Assembly: GCA_947259405.1 (NCBI GenBank)
Contig: CAMYLY010000004.1
Coordinates: forward strand, 473,198 to 537,197
DNA: 64,000 nucleotides
Direction: 5' to 3'
From: an uncultured Gemmatimonadales bacterium
GTDB taxonomy: Bacteria > Gemmatimonadota > Gemmatimonadetes > Gemmatimonadales > GWC2-71-9
Shown: positions 54,223-62,937 of the stretch, piece by piece
How positions within the stretch are numbered: position 1 is the first letter of the stretch
Layout: each line of letters opens with the position of its first letter
Made by a program: the position numbers and the translations under genes
Notes under the pieces: generated by a model
What the model saw: only the letters and a program-made list of their open reading frames with translations
The model's database searches: none
Told to the model about the DNA's origin: nothing

Positions 54223-55092
54223 TTAGCTGTAGAGTGTCCCCGTATTCACGATAGGCTGCGGATTGCGATCGGCGCACAACACGACGAGCAGGTTGCTCAC
54301 CATGGCGGCCTTACGCTCGTCATCGAGCGTCACGACTCGTTTCTTTGCAAGGTCGTCAAGAGCCATCTCGACCATTCCGACCGCCCCCTCGACAATCTTC
54401 TGTCTCGCAGCGATGATGGCGCTGGCTTGCTGCCGCTGCAGCATCGCGCTGGCAATCTCCGGCGCGTAGGCTAGATGGCTCATGCGAGCCTCGATGACCT
54501 CGACGCCGGCATCCCTCAACCGATCCTGCACATCAGCTTTCAACTTCTCGGCGATCTCACCCATGTTGTGGCTCAACGACAACTGGCCCTCTTCAAAAGC
54601 GTCGTATGGGTAGTTCGTCACCGTCGTGCGCAGCGCGGCCTCGCTCTGCACATGCACATATTCGACATAATCGTCCACTTCGAAGAGCGCCTCAGCGGTA
54701 TCTACGACCCGCCATACCACAACGCTCGCGACCTCGATAGGGTTGGAGTTGAGGTCGTTCACCTTGAGCTTCTCGGTCTCGAAGTTGCGCACCCGCACTG
54801 AGACCTTGGCCTTGGTGTAAAACGGATTCGCGTACCGAAGGCCGGGTGTGCGTTCGGTGCCCTTGTAGGCCCCGAACAACTGAAGCACGCGCGCCTCATT
54901 GGGGTGAACCATGAAGAAGCCCATCCAGAGGATGAGGATGAGGACGGCGACCACAGACCAAAACACGATGCCGATGATCGACTGATCGCGAATGTCGATG
55001 TAGAGGAAATACGCGTTCACGACCGTGGCAACGAACAAGAGGGCCAATGCCAGGTAGCCGGATATCGTCTGCTTCTTGAACTCCCTGACCAT
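54223..55092 (-). CDS. SPFH/Band 7 domain protein
   Basis: 289 residues. Two N-terminal hydrophobic segments (about 12-32 and 40-60) anchor it in the inner membrane. The SPFH domain (about residues 65-215) has [25 protein letters not shown] and a helical segment ([30 protein letters not shown]) as in stomatin/prohibitin-like proteins. These form large membrane scaffolds. The start is preceded by AGGAGG. The promoter carries two ATATCA-N3-TGATA(T/G) repeats. Confidence 0.87.
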   Translation of the reverse strand: MVREFKKQTISGYLALALLFVATVVNAYFLYIDIRDQSIIGIVFWSVVAVLILILWMGFFMVHPNEARVLQLFGAYKGTERTPGLRYANPFYTKAKVSVRVRNFETEKLKVNDLNSNPIEVASVVVWRVVDTAEALFEVDDYVEYVHVQSEAALRTTVTNYPYDAFEEGQLSLSHNMGEIAEKLKADVQDRLRDAGVEVIEARMSHLAYAPEIASAMLQRQQASAIIAARQKIVEGAVGMVEMALDDLAKKRVVTLDDERKAAMVSNLLVVLCADRNPQPIVNTGTLYS

Positions 55093-55110
55093 GCTGAACC
55101 TCCTTGAGTC

Positions 55111-55147
55111 ATATCAATATGATATCATACTGATAGCATTTGCGCAA
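55111..55147 (-). promoter_or_regulatory. SPFH promoter with tandem PadR-like operators
   Basis: On the minus strand TTGCGC (55142-55147), 17 bases and TATCAT (55119-55124) form the promoter. Two overlapping inverted repeats lie on it: ATATCA-ATA-TGATAT (55111-55125) and ATATCA-TAC-TGATAG (55122-55136). They share the ATATCR-N3-YGATAT layout of the padR operator. Confidence 0.65.
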
Positions 55148-55244
55148 GTGAGGAGAGGCTCAGCGCCTTCGGCCACACCAGCCGAAGCTGAGATGGGGAT
55201 CATCTTCGGGTACTTCTATTGACGAGTGGATTCTCAGCGCAGCG

Positions 55245-55853
55245 CTACATCCCGTCCTGCACGAAGGCGCGACTGATGATCACGTCCTCCACCGGGTACG
55301 ACCGCAACCGCCGACCCATCGCCCTCGTGGGTATACGGGCGATCGAATCGACGACTTCCATGCCCTGCGTAACCCTCCCAAACACGACATAGCCGAACCC
55401 CGCGACCGTCGAATCTCTGAAGTCCAAGCGACCCTGGTTGTCTGCGAGGTTGATGAAGAAATCGACCAATCCGCTATGCGGATCGCTGGTTCTGGCCATG
55501 GCGATCGTGCCTCGAGCGTTCGACAGGCCGTTAGGGTTCTCATTCGCGACGGGAAACGCGGACGTGTTCCTTTCGCGGCGGTCTGGCTGCCAGCCACCCG
55601 CTTGGATGACGAACCCCGGCTCAACCCGATGAAAGACCACGCCATCATAGAACTGCGACCGCACGTGGGTCACGAAGTGTCGCACCGTCTCGGGTGCCCG
55701 TCCTGGGTCCAGTTCCGCAACGATGTCGCCGAGGTTGGTTTCGAACACGACTGTGATGGATTCCGCCGGTGCCGCTGTCTCCTCGGTGGCGGGCTGATCC
55801 CCTGATACGCACCCCAATCCCATGAGCATTGCTGCTACTGTCGAACGCCGCAT
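55245..55853 (-). CDS. Cyclophilin-type peptidyl-prolyl isomerase, lipoprotein-like
   Basis: 202 residues. N-terminal MLMGLGCVSGDQ looks like a lipid anchor (the lipobox is loose). The cyclophilin core includes VFHRVEPGFVIQAGG (catalytic Arg), ARTSDPHSGLVDFFINLADN and YVVFGRVTQGMEVVDSIA. Catalyses cis-trans proline isomerisation in the periplasm, aiding export folding. Flanked by short intergenic gaps. Confidence 0.88.
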   Translation of the reverse strand: MRRSTVAAMLMGLGCVSGDQPATEETAAPAESITVVFETNLGDIVAELDPGRAPETVRHFVTHVRSQFYDGVVFHRVEPGFVIQAGGWQPDRRERNTSAFPVANENPNGLSNARGTIAMARTSDPHSGLVDFFINLADNQGRLDFRDSTVAGFGYVVFGRVTQGMEVVDSIARIPTRAMGRRLRSYPVEDVIISRAFVQDGM

Positions 55854-55887
55854 CTGACCCTCATCTCTGATAATTAGCCCCGCGTGG

Positions 55888-56634
55888 CTATCGGTTACGC
55901 AATGACCGGTATGCCAGCCGCGGGCTCACACTGTGGAGCCATGCCACCTTCCGCGCGTGCCCGGGGTGAATCTCGAAGCGCTCGGTCTCGATGCCACGGA
56001 GAACAGATTTCGCCACCGCGTCCGCGGTCATCTTACGAAACCGCCGGCCAGCGGTCATCGCCGTGTCGACGCCTGGCGGAAGCACTTCGTACACCCGAAT
56101 GTTCGGAGCCGACTTCGCAAGCTGGTAGCGAAGGGACATGGTGAAGAAATGCACGGCCGCTTTGGTGGCGCAGTAGACCGGGGCACTGGCCTTGGGCGCA
56201 ATGGCCAAGACTGATGACACGTTCACGATGCCAGCCGCTTCCCACCGTCGGAGAAACGGCAACGCCAGCGCCGTGAGCTTCACGAGTCCGGTGAGGTTGG
56301 TGCCAATTTCACTGTCCACGTGGTCGAGTACGGTGTCTTGAGCCGTTTGTCCGTACCTGTCGTTCCACTGCAGCCCCGCGTTGTTGATGAGCAGGGATAT
56401 CCCGCCCATTGCGTCGTTCGCAGCTGTCACGAGGCGCCGTAGGTCGTCCTCCACGCTGACATCCGCCAAGACGGCATGCACACCGTTGAGGTGGCTGGCC
56501 GCTGTGCCGAGCGGATCGGGGCGTCGTGCGCAGATGGTAATTTCATTGTCCCGAAGGTGCAGGGCACGAGCGAGCGCGAAGCCAATCCCGACGCTTCCGC
56601 CCGTGATCAAGACTTTGTGTTTCGTGAGCAGCAT
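55888..56634 (-). CDS. SDR-family oxidoreductase (DltE-like)
   Basis: 248 residues. Glycine motif TGGSVGIG, NNAGLQWN, catalytic Ser in VSSVLAI and YCATK (Tyr and Lys of YxxxK). Resembles DltE-type SDRs by the RRPDPLGT region. Substrate unknown. Its ATG shares one base with the serine-hydrolase stop. Confidence 0.82.
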   Translation of the reverse strand: MLLTKHKVLITGGSVGIGFALARALHLRDNEITICARRPDPLGTAASHLNGVHAVLADVSVEDDLRRLVTAANDAMGGISLLINNAGLQWNDRYGQTAQDTVLDHVDSEIGTNLTGLVKLTALALPFLRRWEAAGIVNVSSVLAIAPKASAPVYCATKAAVHFFTMSLRYQLAKSAPNIRVYEVLPPGVDTAMTAGRRFRKMTADAVAKSVLRGIETERFEIHPGHARKVAWLHSVSPRLAYRSLRNR

Positions 56635-57830
56635 CAGTTTGCCGAGTTGAGTAGGGCCTCGAGGAAGCCCGTCAAGCCGGATGGCAGTCGGTCTCCAAAG
56701 ATGTTCCAGCTATTTAGCACCCCGATGAGGTCTTGGTTGGGCAGAACGAAGAGATACTGCCCTCCGAACCCCAGCCCGGACCATACCTCGACGCCCTCTT
56801 GATCCGTGCGCCACCATTGGTATCCGTAGCCCCAACCACGCGAGTTGACCGCCTCAACCTGACGGGCCGTAGCCGCCTCGACCCAGCCCTCCTCCAGCAG
56901 TCGCTTCCCCTCCCACACGCCATCATGGAGATACAGGTACCCGATCTTGGCCAACTGCTCCGCTTCCAGATACAGTCCTCCCTCTGTGTCGGGAAGCCCC
57001 GCCGGAGTCTTCTTCCAGTGGTAGTTGGTGATCCCGAGCGGACCGAATACGCGTTGCTCGGCGAACCGATCGATGGTGAGACCTGTCGCTTTCCGAATGA
57101 TGGCCGACATGAGGTGGCTGCCACCGCTGTTGTATACCCACTTCACGCCAGGATCCGCATCCATCGGCTGATCGAGGGTGAACTGCACCCAGTCCTCACT
57201 CTCCTCCAGCTGCAGTGTCGTATTTGTCGAGTCGAAAGGGCGATCCTGTTCATGCCACTCGATGCCGGAGCGCATGGTCAAAAGGTCCGCAAGGGTCGCG
57301 CTGTGGAGGCGCCGCTCGACGCTCGAGAGGTCGTAGTCGCTGAAGAAGGTGAGGAGGTTGGCGTCCGTCCCCGATATCAATCCATCGTGAATCGCCGCGC
57401 CTATCATCGTAGCCGCGATGGATTTTGTCACCGACTGTAGCGTGTGGACGTCTTGGCCCAGGTGAAAAGGGTGGTAGTCGGGATGGTAGTAGTTGTACTG
57501 ATGGACGGCGGCAGTGTCATCGCACGATTCGGCGCCGCATCCCAGGGCTCCTCGGTATCCTCTGCTGATGTCGCGATAATCCCTCGGATAACGTTGACTC
57601 ATGACGAGATACCCGTTCTTGATTACCACCAGACGATCGATGTTTCCGAAATCTCCGTTTCGGATCCGTTCGTGAAATTCCCGTAGCGGGGCGACATCCA
57701 GTCCTTCTTTGCTCGGAGTCGACGTCGCCCAACCAGTGGTCGGAAACGGTGCACTCTGCGCCGTTGCGGTTTCACCGCAGGCCCAACTTGTGGCGGCACA
57801 CAGGGCGACCAGGCTTGGTCGATAGCTCAT
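56634..57830 (-). CDS. Serine hydrolase, beta-lactamase/class C-like
   Basis: 398 residues with a signal peptide (TATAQ). The nucleophile Ser is in QSVTKSIAA (SxxK near residue 134), the second motif in YNSG near 235. A KTG-like third motif is not obvious; GLGFGGQ is the nearest. Such enzymes are D-peptidases, esterases or penicillin-binding-like hydrolases of the periplasm. Starts ATGA-coupled to DUF1801. Confidence 0.85.
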   Translation of the reverse strand: MSYRPSLVALCAATSWACGETATAQSAPFPTTGWATSTPSKEGLDVAPLREFHERIRNGDFGNIDRLVVIKNGYLVMSQRYPRDYRDISRGYRGALGCGAESCDDTAAVHQYNYYHPDYHPFHLGQDVHTLQSVTKSIAATMIGAAIHDGLISGTDANLLTFFSDYDLSSVERRLHSATLADLLTMRSGIEWHEQDRPFDSTNTTLQLEESEDWVQFTLDQPMDADPGVKWVYNSGGSHLMSAIIRKATGLTIDRFAEQRVFGPLGITNYHWKKTPAGLPDTEGGLYLEAEQLAKIGYLYLHDGVWEGKRLLEEGWVEAATARQVEAVNSRGWGYGYQWWRTDQEGVEVWSGLGFGGQYLFVLPNQDLIGVLNSWNIFGDRLPSGLTGFLEALLNSAN

Positions 57831-58282
57831 CCGGTTCTCCCTTTCCCATGCACCGATTCGTCGATGGCGATGAACTCCTCAACTGGAACGGATGCGATGA
57901 CCTCGCCGATGAGTTCGAGCGGGAGATCTGCAATCTCCTTGAACCGCACGCATGACTTGCCCACGTCAAACCGCTTACCGGTGTCCTTGTAGGCTTTTTC
58001 GAAGGCGTCTCGCCGACGGTCGTCTGCATAGATCGCCGACAGATACACAGCCATGTGGTTCTTCTGCGAGGCAAGTGCAGCGAACATCAGGGGTTGCTTG
58101 TTGTACGTATTGGGATAGCGACTCAGGGGTACCTGATAGGCGATCATTCCCCAGTTCATTCCTTCGACATAGCCATCTGGCAGGTTCTCGAGGATGGTCT
58201 GTCGGACCATGGCGATCGCCTCTCGCCGTTCCTCCGGCAGCTCGGCTAGGTATTGCTCTACGGTCGTTGCCTTGGATTGCAT
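57827..58282 (-). CDS. DUF1801 domain-containing protein
   Basis: 151 residues from ATG 58282 (GGGAGG five bases ahead). Typical DUF1801 segments: LAELPEERREAIAMVRQTI, MNWGMIAYQVPLSRYP and VGKSCVRFKEIADLPLELIGEVI. This is a YdhG-like small alpha/beta fold, cytosolic. The family is of unknown or iron-chaperone-like role. First gene of a run with the serine hydrolase and an SDR. Confidence 0.85.
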   Translation of the reverse strand: MQSKATTVEQYLAELPEERREAIAMVRQTILENLPDGYVEGMNWGMIAYQVPLSRYPNTYNKQPLMFAALASQKNHMAVYLSAIYADDRRRDAFEKAYKDTGKRFDVGKSCVRFKEIADLPLELIGEVIASVPVEEFIAIDESVHGKGRTG

Positions 58283-58369
58283 GACGCCTCCCAGTAGGTA
58301 GCTCATTGGGGATTCTCGGTTCGGTACCACGGTTTCGCAACCGACGCAACAAAGACGGTGGTCGTGGCG

Positions 58370-58375
58370 TATCTT
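58370..58375 (+). promoter_or_regulatory. TATCTT promoter-like hexamer upstream of M28 peptidase
   Basis: TATCTTTTGG begins 64 bases before the M28 peptidase ATG at 58434. Same hexamer as upstream of other units. The surrounding 150-base gap also serves the divergent DUF1801 gene. Confidence 0.35.
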
Positions 58376-58433
58376 TTGGACGGCCCCGAGTGGTCTCGGG
58401 AGCGCCGTCACCAATTTCTGAGGGGATATCCGT

Positions 58434-59960
58434 ATGCGAAAGATGATCATCTGGCTGGTGGCGTTGTTTTGCGTGGCTCCGGTAGCTGCGCAGAACGTGA
58501 CCGAGGCGGTCAATTCCATCACACCTGACGACCTTCGTCGCCGTATCGCGGTCATCGCCGACGACTCAATGCGCGGTCGCTACACGCCGAGTCCGGAACT
58601 CGACCAAACAGCCGCATGGATCGGGGAGCAATTCCGATCCTTTGGGCTGAAGCCAGGCGGGAGTGAGGGCACCTTCGTCCAGCGATATCCGCTCAAGCGC
58701 ACACAACTCGATCTCGAGGCGTCCCGTGTCACGGTCGAGGGCGGGCCCACGTGGCATCTCGGTACTGACACGCGTTGGTGGCAGGGTATGACTGGCGGCG
58801 CCGGCGTTGGCAGCTCTGTAGCGCTGGTCTGGGGAGCCCTGGGAGGCACGGAAGAGGTGGCGACACTCCCGGTCGATGGCAAAGTTGTGATCGTCGTCGT
58901 CCCCACCGGCACGCGGAGCACCGGTAGTACCGCGTCCGCGATGCTGGCTGCCGTTCCAAGTGCGGCTGCCGCCATTGTGGTCACTGGTGAGGCAAACGAA
59001 TTGTGGACACGACAGTTGTCGCGCGAATCCCGGATGCGCGTGTCCCCCGCTTGGCGCCGCAACGCAGTGGCAATGCCAGTGGTGGAGGTCAAGGACGGTT
59101 CGATCGCGCCGGTGCTGGCGGCGCACGGAGTGTCGTTGGCGGAAACCAGAGGAGAAGCGGCGGGAGCACTGCAATCGCGCGAGCTCGCAGGGCTGAGCGT
59201 GAATGTCAAGGTGGTCAACGCGTTGGAAGAGATTGTATCGACGCCAAACACCGTGGGGATTCTTGAGGGGAGCGACCCGACGCTCAAGGACGAATACATC
59301 GTCTTCAGCGCGCACATGGACCACGTGGGAACGTCGGATAACGGGAGCTGCCGTCTCGTTGAAGGGGATGGCATATGCAACGGTGCAGACGACGACGCGT
59401 CCGGCACGATTGGTGTCGTCGAGCTGGCAGAAGCCTACGCTATGATGAATCCGAGGCCACGACGGTCCATGATCTTCCTCACCGTGAGTGGCGAGGAACG
59501 GGGACTGTGGGGCAGCCAGTACTTCGCGACCAATCCAACGGTACCGGCCAACCGTATTGTCGCGAATCTCAACGCCGACATGATTGGCCGAAATTGGACC
59601 GACACGGTCGTGGTCATCGGGAAAGAACATTCTGATCTTGGTGCCACCCTAAACGAGGTGAATGCTCGCCATCCAGAACTGAACATGACGGCCATCGACG
59701 ACATTTGGCCGGATCAAGGTTTCTACTTCCGATCGGATCATTACAACTTCGCTCGACGGGGCATTCCTATTCTGTTCTTCTTCACTGGGGTCCACGACGA
59801 CTACCATCGACCGAGTGACGAGCTGGAACTGATCGACGTCGAGAAGGAGTCGAGGATCGTGAAGCTCATCTTCCATGTTGGCCTCGAAGTGGCCAACCGA
59901 GATGAGCGCCCACAATGGAATCCCGAGAGCTACGCGGAGATCGTGCGGCCAATGCCGTAG
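58434..59960 (+). CDS. Exported M28-family zinc peptidase
   Basis: 508 residues with a signal peptide (PVAAQ). A PA domain spans about 110-270. The M28 zinc ligands are all visible: His in SAHMDHVG near 301, Asp in GADDDASGT, Glu in TVSGEERG, Asp in NADMIG and His in DDYHRPSD near 460. Cuts amino-terminal residues from peptides in the periplasm or outside. Specificity not predictable. Confidence 0.92.
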   Translation: MRKMIIWLVALFCVAPVAAQNVTEAVNSITPDDLRRRIAVIADDSMRGRYTPSPELDQTAAWIGEQFRSFGLKPGGSEGTFVQRYPLKRTQLDLEASRVTVEGGPTWHLGTDTRWWQGMTGGAGVGSSVALVWGALGGTEEVATLPVDGKVVIVVVPTGTRSTGSTASAMLAAVPSAAAAIVVTGEANELWTRQLSRESRMRVSPAWRRNAVAMPVVEVKDGSIAPVLAAHGVSLAETRGEAAGALQSRELAGLSVNVKVVNALEEIVSTPNTVGILEGSDPTLKDEYIVFSAHMDHVGTSDNGSCRLVEGDGICNGADDDASGTIGVVELAEAYAMMNPRPRRSMIFLTVSGEERGLWGSQYFATNPTVPANRIVANLNADMIGRNWTDTVVVIGKEHSDLGATLNEVNARHPELNMTAIDDIWPDQGFYFRSDHYNFARRGIPILFFFTGVHDDYHRPSDELELIDVEKESRIVKLIFHVGLEVANRDERPQWNPESYAEIVRPMP

Positions 59961-60024
59961 GGCGGAAGGATGGCGGCGGCCGATGCTCAGAGCCTTGACC
60001 GCCGTCGTCTCGTCGAGAAGGAGG

Positions 60025-60969
60025 TCAGCAGGCGGTCCGAGCGGCGTTGTACAGGTACTGCACGATGTCGGGCACACTGGGTTCTCCGGCAAAGAAGCTC
60101 CCACCTTTCCCGTCCGTCAGCGCCCAGCGATGGAGCCACGTGATGCCCCCCTGACCGGAATACGTATCGGTCCGCGAGTATACCGGATCCGCCAGTGCCT
60201 CTTCCAACGTCACGAATTGGTATCCTCGCCGACGATACCTCTCGAGCAGCGGTGACAAATAGTCTGCGTTGAGCTGGTTGGCGTGCAGGAGCAGAATCTG
60301 CGGGATCTCGCGCCCCACGATGGCGCGCGACTGTGCTTCATAGTAGCCCGTCATCGTATCCATATAGGCCACGTACAGGTCCGCGACATCCCGTTGGGCC
60401 TGAGCATCCTCACACACCACCGCCCGTTCGTATGCCCGGGCGAAGATCCACTCCTGGTTATCGATGGTGACCGGTGCCACCCGCATCCCCGTCGCGGTGA
60501 GGTGCCCTGACACGGAGTCCCGAATAGCGAGGGTGGTGCCCGTATGCAGCATGGGGTGGCGATAGAATTCGAGTGCACGGCCCCGCTGATAGAGAAGGTT
60601 TCCAGTCACCTCACCACCGCGATCAATGTCATTGAGATAGGTCGCGAGGGAAGTGGTGTGAAGGTCGAGGTGCTCGTACCCGTGGTTCCCCAACGCGAGT
60701 CCAGCTTCGAGCCACCGTTCGAGAAGGCGGACATGGTCGCGCACGATGCGGTCGCCGTCGTACAGCTTACTCTCATTCACGAAGCCAATCGCGGGAACCC
60801 CGAGATTCTGTAGGTCGTACATAATGGGTTCGAGGATTGTGTCGTACGCGTCTGGCCCGCGAATCGTGTTTGCTGGCAGATCGTCAAAAGTGAGTGCCAC
60901 CGTGCGCTGCTGGCTCTCGAGCGGCACGGTGATCGCCACGGCAAGTGGCAGAAACGCGAGCTTACGCAA
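60025..60969 (-). CDS. Polysaccharide deacetylase-family protein
   Basis: 314 residues from TTG 60969, which gives MRKLAFLPLAVAITVPL, a signal peptide, and overlaps the DUF2277 stop. A longer frame opens to 61089 in non-homologous sequence. The NodB-type motifs are TFDDLP (metal Asp pair) and NHGYEHLDLH (His-x-x-x-His). Removes acetyl groups from surface polysaccharides in the envelope. Confidence 0.85.
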   Translation of the reverse strand: MRKLAFLPLAVAITVPLESQQRTVALTFDDLPANTIRGPDAYDTILEPIMYDLQNLGVPAIGFVNESKLYDGDRIVRDHVRLLERWLEAGLALGNHGYEHLDLHTTSLATYLNDIDRGGEVTGNLLYQRGRALEFYRHPMLHTGTTLAIRDSVSGHLTATGMRVAPVTIDNQEWIFARAYERAVVCEDAQAQRDVADLYVAYMDTMTGYYEAQSRAIVGREIPQILLLHANQLNADYLSPLLERYRRRGYQFVTLEEALADPVYSRTDTYSGQGGITWLHRWALTDGKGGSFFAGEPSVPDIVQYLYNAARTAC

Positions 60970-61228
60970 AACGCTTAGCTGCCCGTGCGCGGCGCTTGGC
61001 CGCTTCTGCCTCTCGGTCTTTTGGAGGCGCATTAGTCTCGAGCGAATTGAGCAGGCGTTGCACGACATCGGCGACCTCATTCGTGGCACGGTCGAAGGCC
61101 TGCTCGTTGGCTTTGGACGGCTTGTTGAATCCGCTCACCTTTCGCACAAACTGCAGGGAGGCGGCGTGGACTTCGTCTTCGCTGGCCGGCGGGTCGAAGT
61201 TAAAGAGCGTGCGGATGTTTCTACACAT
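60962..61228 (-). CDS. DUF2277 protein
   Basis: 88 residues from MCRNIRTLFNFDPPASEDEV, the invariant start of DUF2277; an ATG 12 bases upstream is not needed. ALQFVRKVSGFNKPSKANEQAFDRA and a Lys/Arg-rich C-terminus (AAKRRARAAKRFA) complete the domain. The function is unknown. The last 8 bases overlap the deacetylase gene. Confidence 0.88.
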   Translation of the reverse strand: MCRNIRTLFNFDPPASEDEVHAASLQFVRKVSGFNKPSKANEQAFDRATNEVADVVQRLLNSLETNAPPKDREAEAAKRRARAAKRFA

Positions 61229-61270
61229 GTTTCGTCTCAAGTTGAGGGTTCTCAGACGTACACGTCTCTA

Positions 61271-62320
61271 TCAACGTTGCAGTGTGACTTTGGCGATGCG
61301 CCCACTAGGACCGACTGCCCAGCCGGCCCGCGCGGAGGCGAAGTCAATCGCCCAATATGTGATCCCTTGGAGGTTCACCCAACTGTCCCCGCCATCGATT
61401 GAGAGATCCATTCCGCCAGGACCCACGACGAGCAGTACGTCGGGCGCGCCGGGGACGAGGCTCGCCCCGTAGATCGCCCCAGCGAAGGTCGGATGCCCTA
61501 GGGAGGTCCACGTATGGCCACCGTCACTCGTGTGAGCAATGCTTTCCGAATACTGCTCTCGGTCGCCGATGGTGCCACCAAACGCCCACCCCAGGAGGGT
61601 ATCCGCAAAGACGAGAGCGGCAATACCCGAGGCCTCACCGGCCACGATAGGAGTGGGCGTGGCCTCCCAGGTTCTCCCTCGATCCTTTGTCATCAGCACA
61701 CGTGCTGTGTCTGAGGCACCTGTTCCTATCCACCCATGACGGTCACCAAGTGTGCGAAGGCAGGTACCGCTTGCGGCGAACGACCCCTCACCCGCGAGCG
61801 CCATTGGCAAGGACGCGTTGGGCACTGGGCCCCAGGTCTCACCGTCCATCGTCCGCATGATGATGAACGCCCCGTTCACCGCATCGCTGAAAGCGACTCC
61901 AGTCGCCCCATCCCAAAAATCGAAGCAGTCGAAGAACGCCCGAGACACGCTGTTCACAAACTGAAGGTCCCAGCTGTCTCCGGCATCGTTCGTTTTGTAG
62001 ATGCGTGACATCTCGCCTGGGCCGGCGCTCAACAGATACGCGGTAGATCCGTCAACCACGTGCACATCACGAAACTCGAGTGTGTCTGCCCCAGGTACCG
62101 TCCTTGCGTGCCAGGTGGCTCCTCCATCGGTGGTGCGCGCATACGTACCGTCGTGACCACTAACCCACACCGTATCTTCGTTCACGACGCTCACCGCCTG
62201 CAACAGTGCGGTCGTACCGCTGGACTGCTGTTCGATCGACGGGTCTCGTAGCATGGTAGGCTGACACGCGAGCGTCACCATGGCCCACACACCTGCGACG
62301 TGTGTCCGTCTCCTGGTCAC
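61271..62320 (-). CDS. YCF48/BNR-like beta-propeller lipoprotein
   Basis: 349 residues from GTG 62320, overlapping the methyltransferase stop (GTGA). A lipoprotein signal ends in MVTLAC. Repeated propeller blades follow the pattern TDGGATWHARTVP, TNDAGDSWDLQF, MTKDRGRTWEATP, TSDGGHTWTSLG and IDGGDSWVNLQ, as in photosystem assembly factor YCF48-like and BNR sialidase-type domains. Likely a surface-anchored binding protein. Confidence 0.85.
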   Translation of the reverse strand: MTRRRTHVAGVWAMVTLACQPTMLRDPSIEQQSSGTTALLQAVSVVNEDTVWVSGHDGTYARTTDGGATWHARTVPGADTLEFRDVHVVDGSTAYLLSAGPGEMSRIYKTNDAGDSWDLQFVNSVSRAFFDCFDFWDGATGVAFSDAVNGAFIIMRTMDGETWGPVPNASLPMALAGEGSFAASGTCLRTLGDRHGWIGTGASDTARVLMTKDRGRTWEATPTPIVAGEASGIAALVFADTLLGWAFGGTIGDREQYSESIAHTSDGGHTWTSLGHPTFAGAIYGASLVPGAPDVLLVVGPGGMDLSIDGGDSWVNLQGITYWAIDFASARAGWAVGPSGRIAKVTLQR

Positions 62321-62937
62321 TCGGGCTTCCGAAGTACCCATGTGGTCATCGCTCGTTGATCCTGCACGATGGTCGTTTTGAGCGGATCCATGCGCTCCGC
62401 GCCGATCCGCGCTTCGGCATGCTTCAGAAACGGTGCGTCCACCAAGAAGCGTTCGCTCCCGTCCGGGAGTCGGTAACGCCGCTCCTGGAGTCGGGTCATC
62501 AGTGTCTCGACGCCGATGGTCGATGCGAGTCTCGCAAAGAAGATTCCACCAGGCTGCAGGGTCCGCCATGCCCCGTCGATCATAGCGCTGAAGTGCGTCT
62601 CGTCGGTTGCGAAGTGAAGGACCGCCGAACAGATAACGAGCTCTGCCAGTGCCTCGGGCAGCGTGTGATGCTCGAGTCTCTCGATCCGAAAGTTCGTCGG
62701 TGGCAAATGCGGGGCCACCTTGCCGGCAAGCTCACGCACGGCCTCGATGGCGGTGGCATCACTGTCGATCGCGAATACGGGATGACCCGCTCGCAACAGG
62801 TAGTGGATGTTGCGGCCATAGCCACAGCCCGTGTCCACTACCGTCATCCCCGGAGTGATTCGGCGTTTGAGAAGCTGATCGAATAGATAGATATCGATGT
62901 TACCACAATGCTCGCCGAGCTCGTAGAGGTTGGTCAC
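62317..62937 (-). CDS. Class I SAM-dependent methyltransferase
   Basis: 206 residues from GTG 62937, overlapping the mannosidase stop (GTGA). Motif I is VVDTGCGYGRN near residue 34, and the acidic loop FAIDSDATAIEAV follows. ELVICSAVLHF marks motif IV. It transfers methyl from SAM to an unknown substrate. Between a glycosidase and a lipoprotein it may act on an envelope glycan or lipid. Confidence 0.85.
   Translation of the reverse strand: MTNLYELGEHCGNIDIYLFDQLLKRRITPGMTVVDTGCGYGRNIHYLLRAGHPVFAIDSDATAIEAVRELAGKVAPHLPPTNFRIERLEHHTLPEALAELVICSAVLHFATDETHFSAMIDGAWRTLQPGGIFFARLASTIGVETLMTRLQERRYRLPDGSERFLVDAPFLKHAEARIGAERMDPLKTTIVQDQRAMTTWVLRKPE

Noticed and set aside
58566-59630. 354-residue open frame antisense to the M28 peptidase
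   Set aside because: Shadow frame rich in His and Arg with no recognisable domain; all zinc ligands are on the plus strand.
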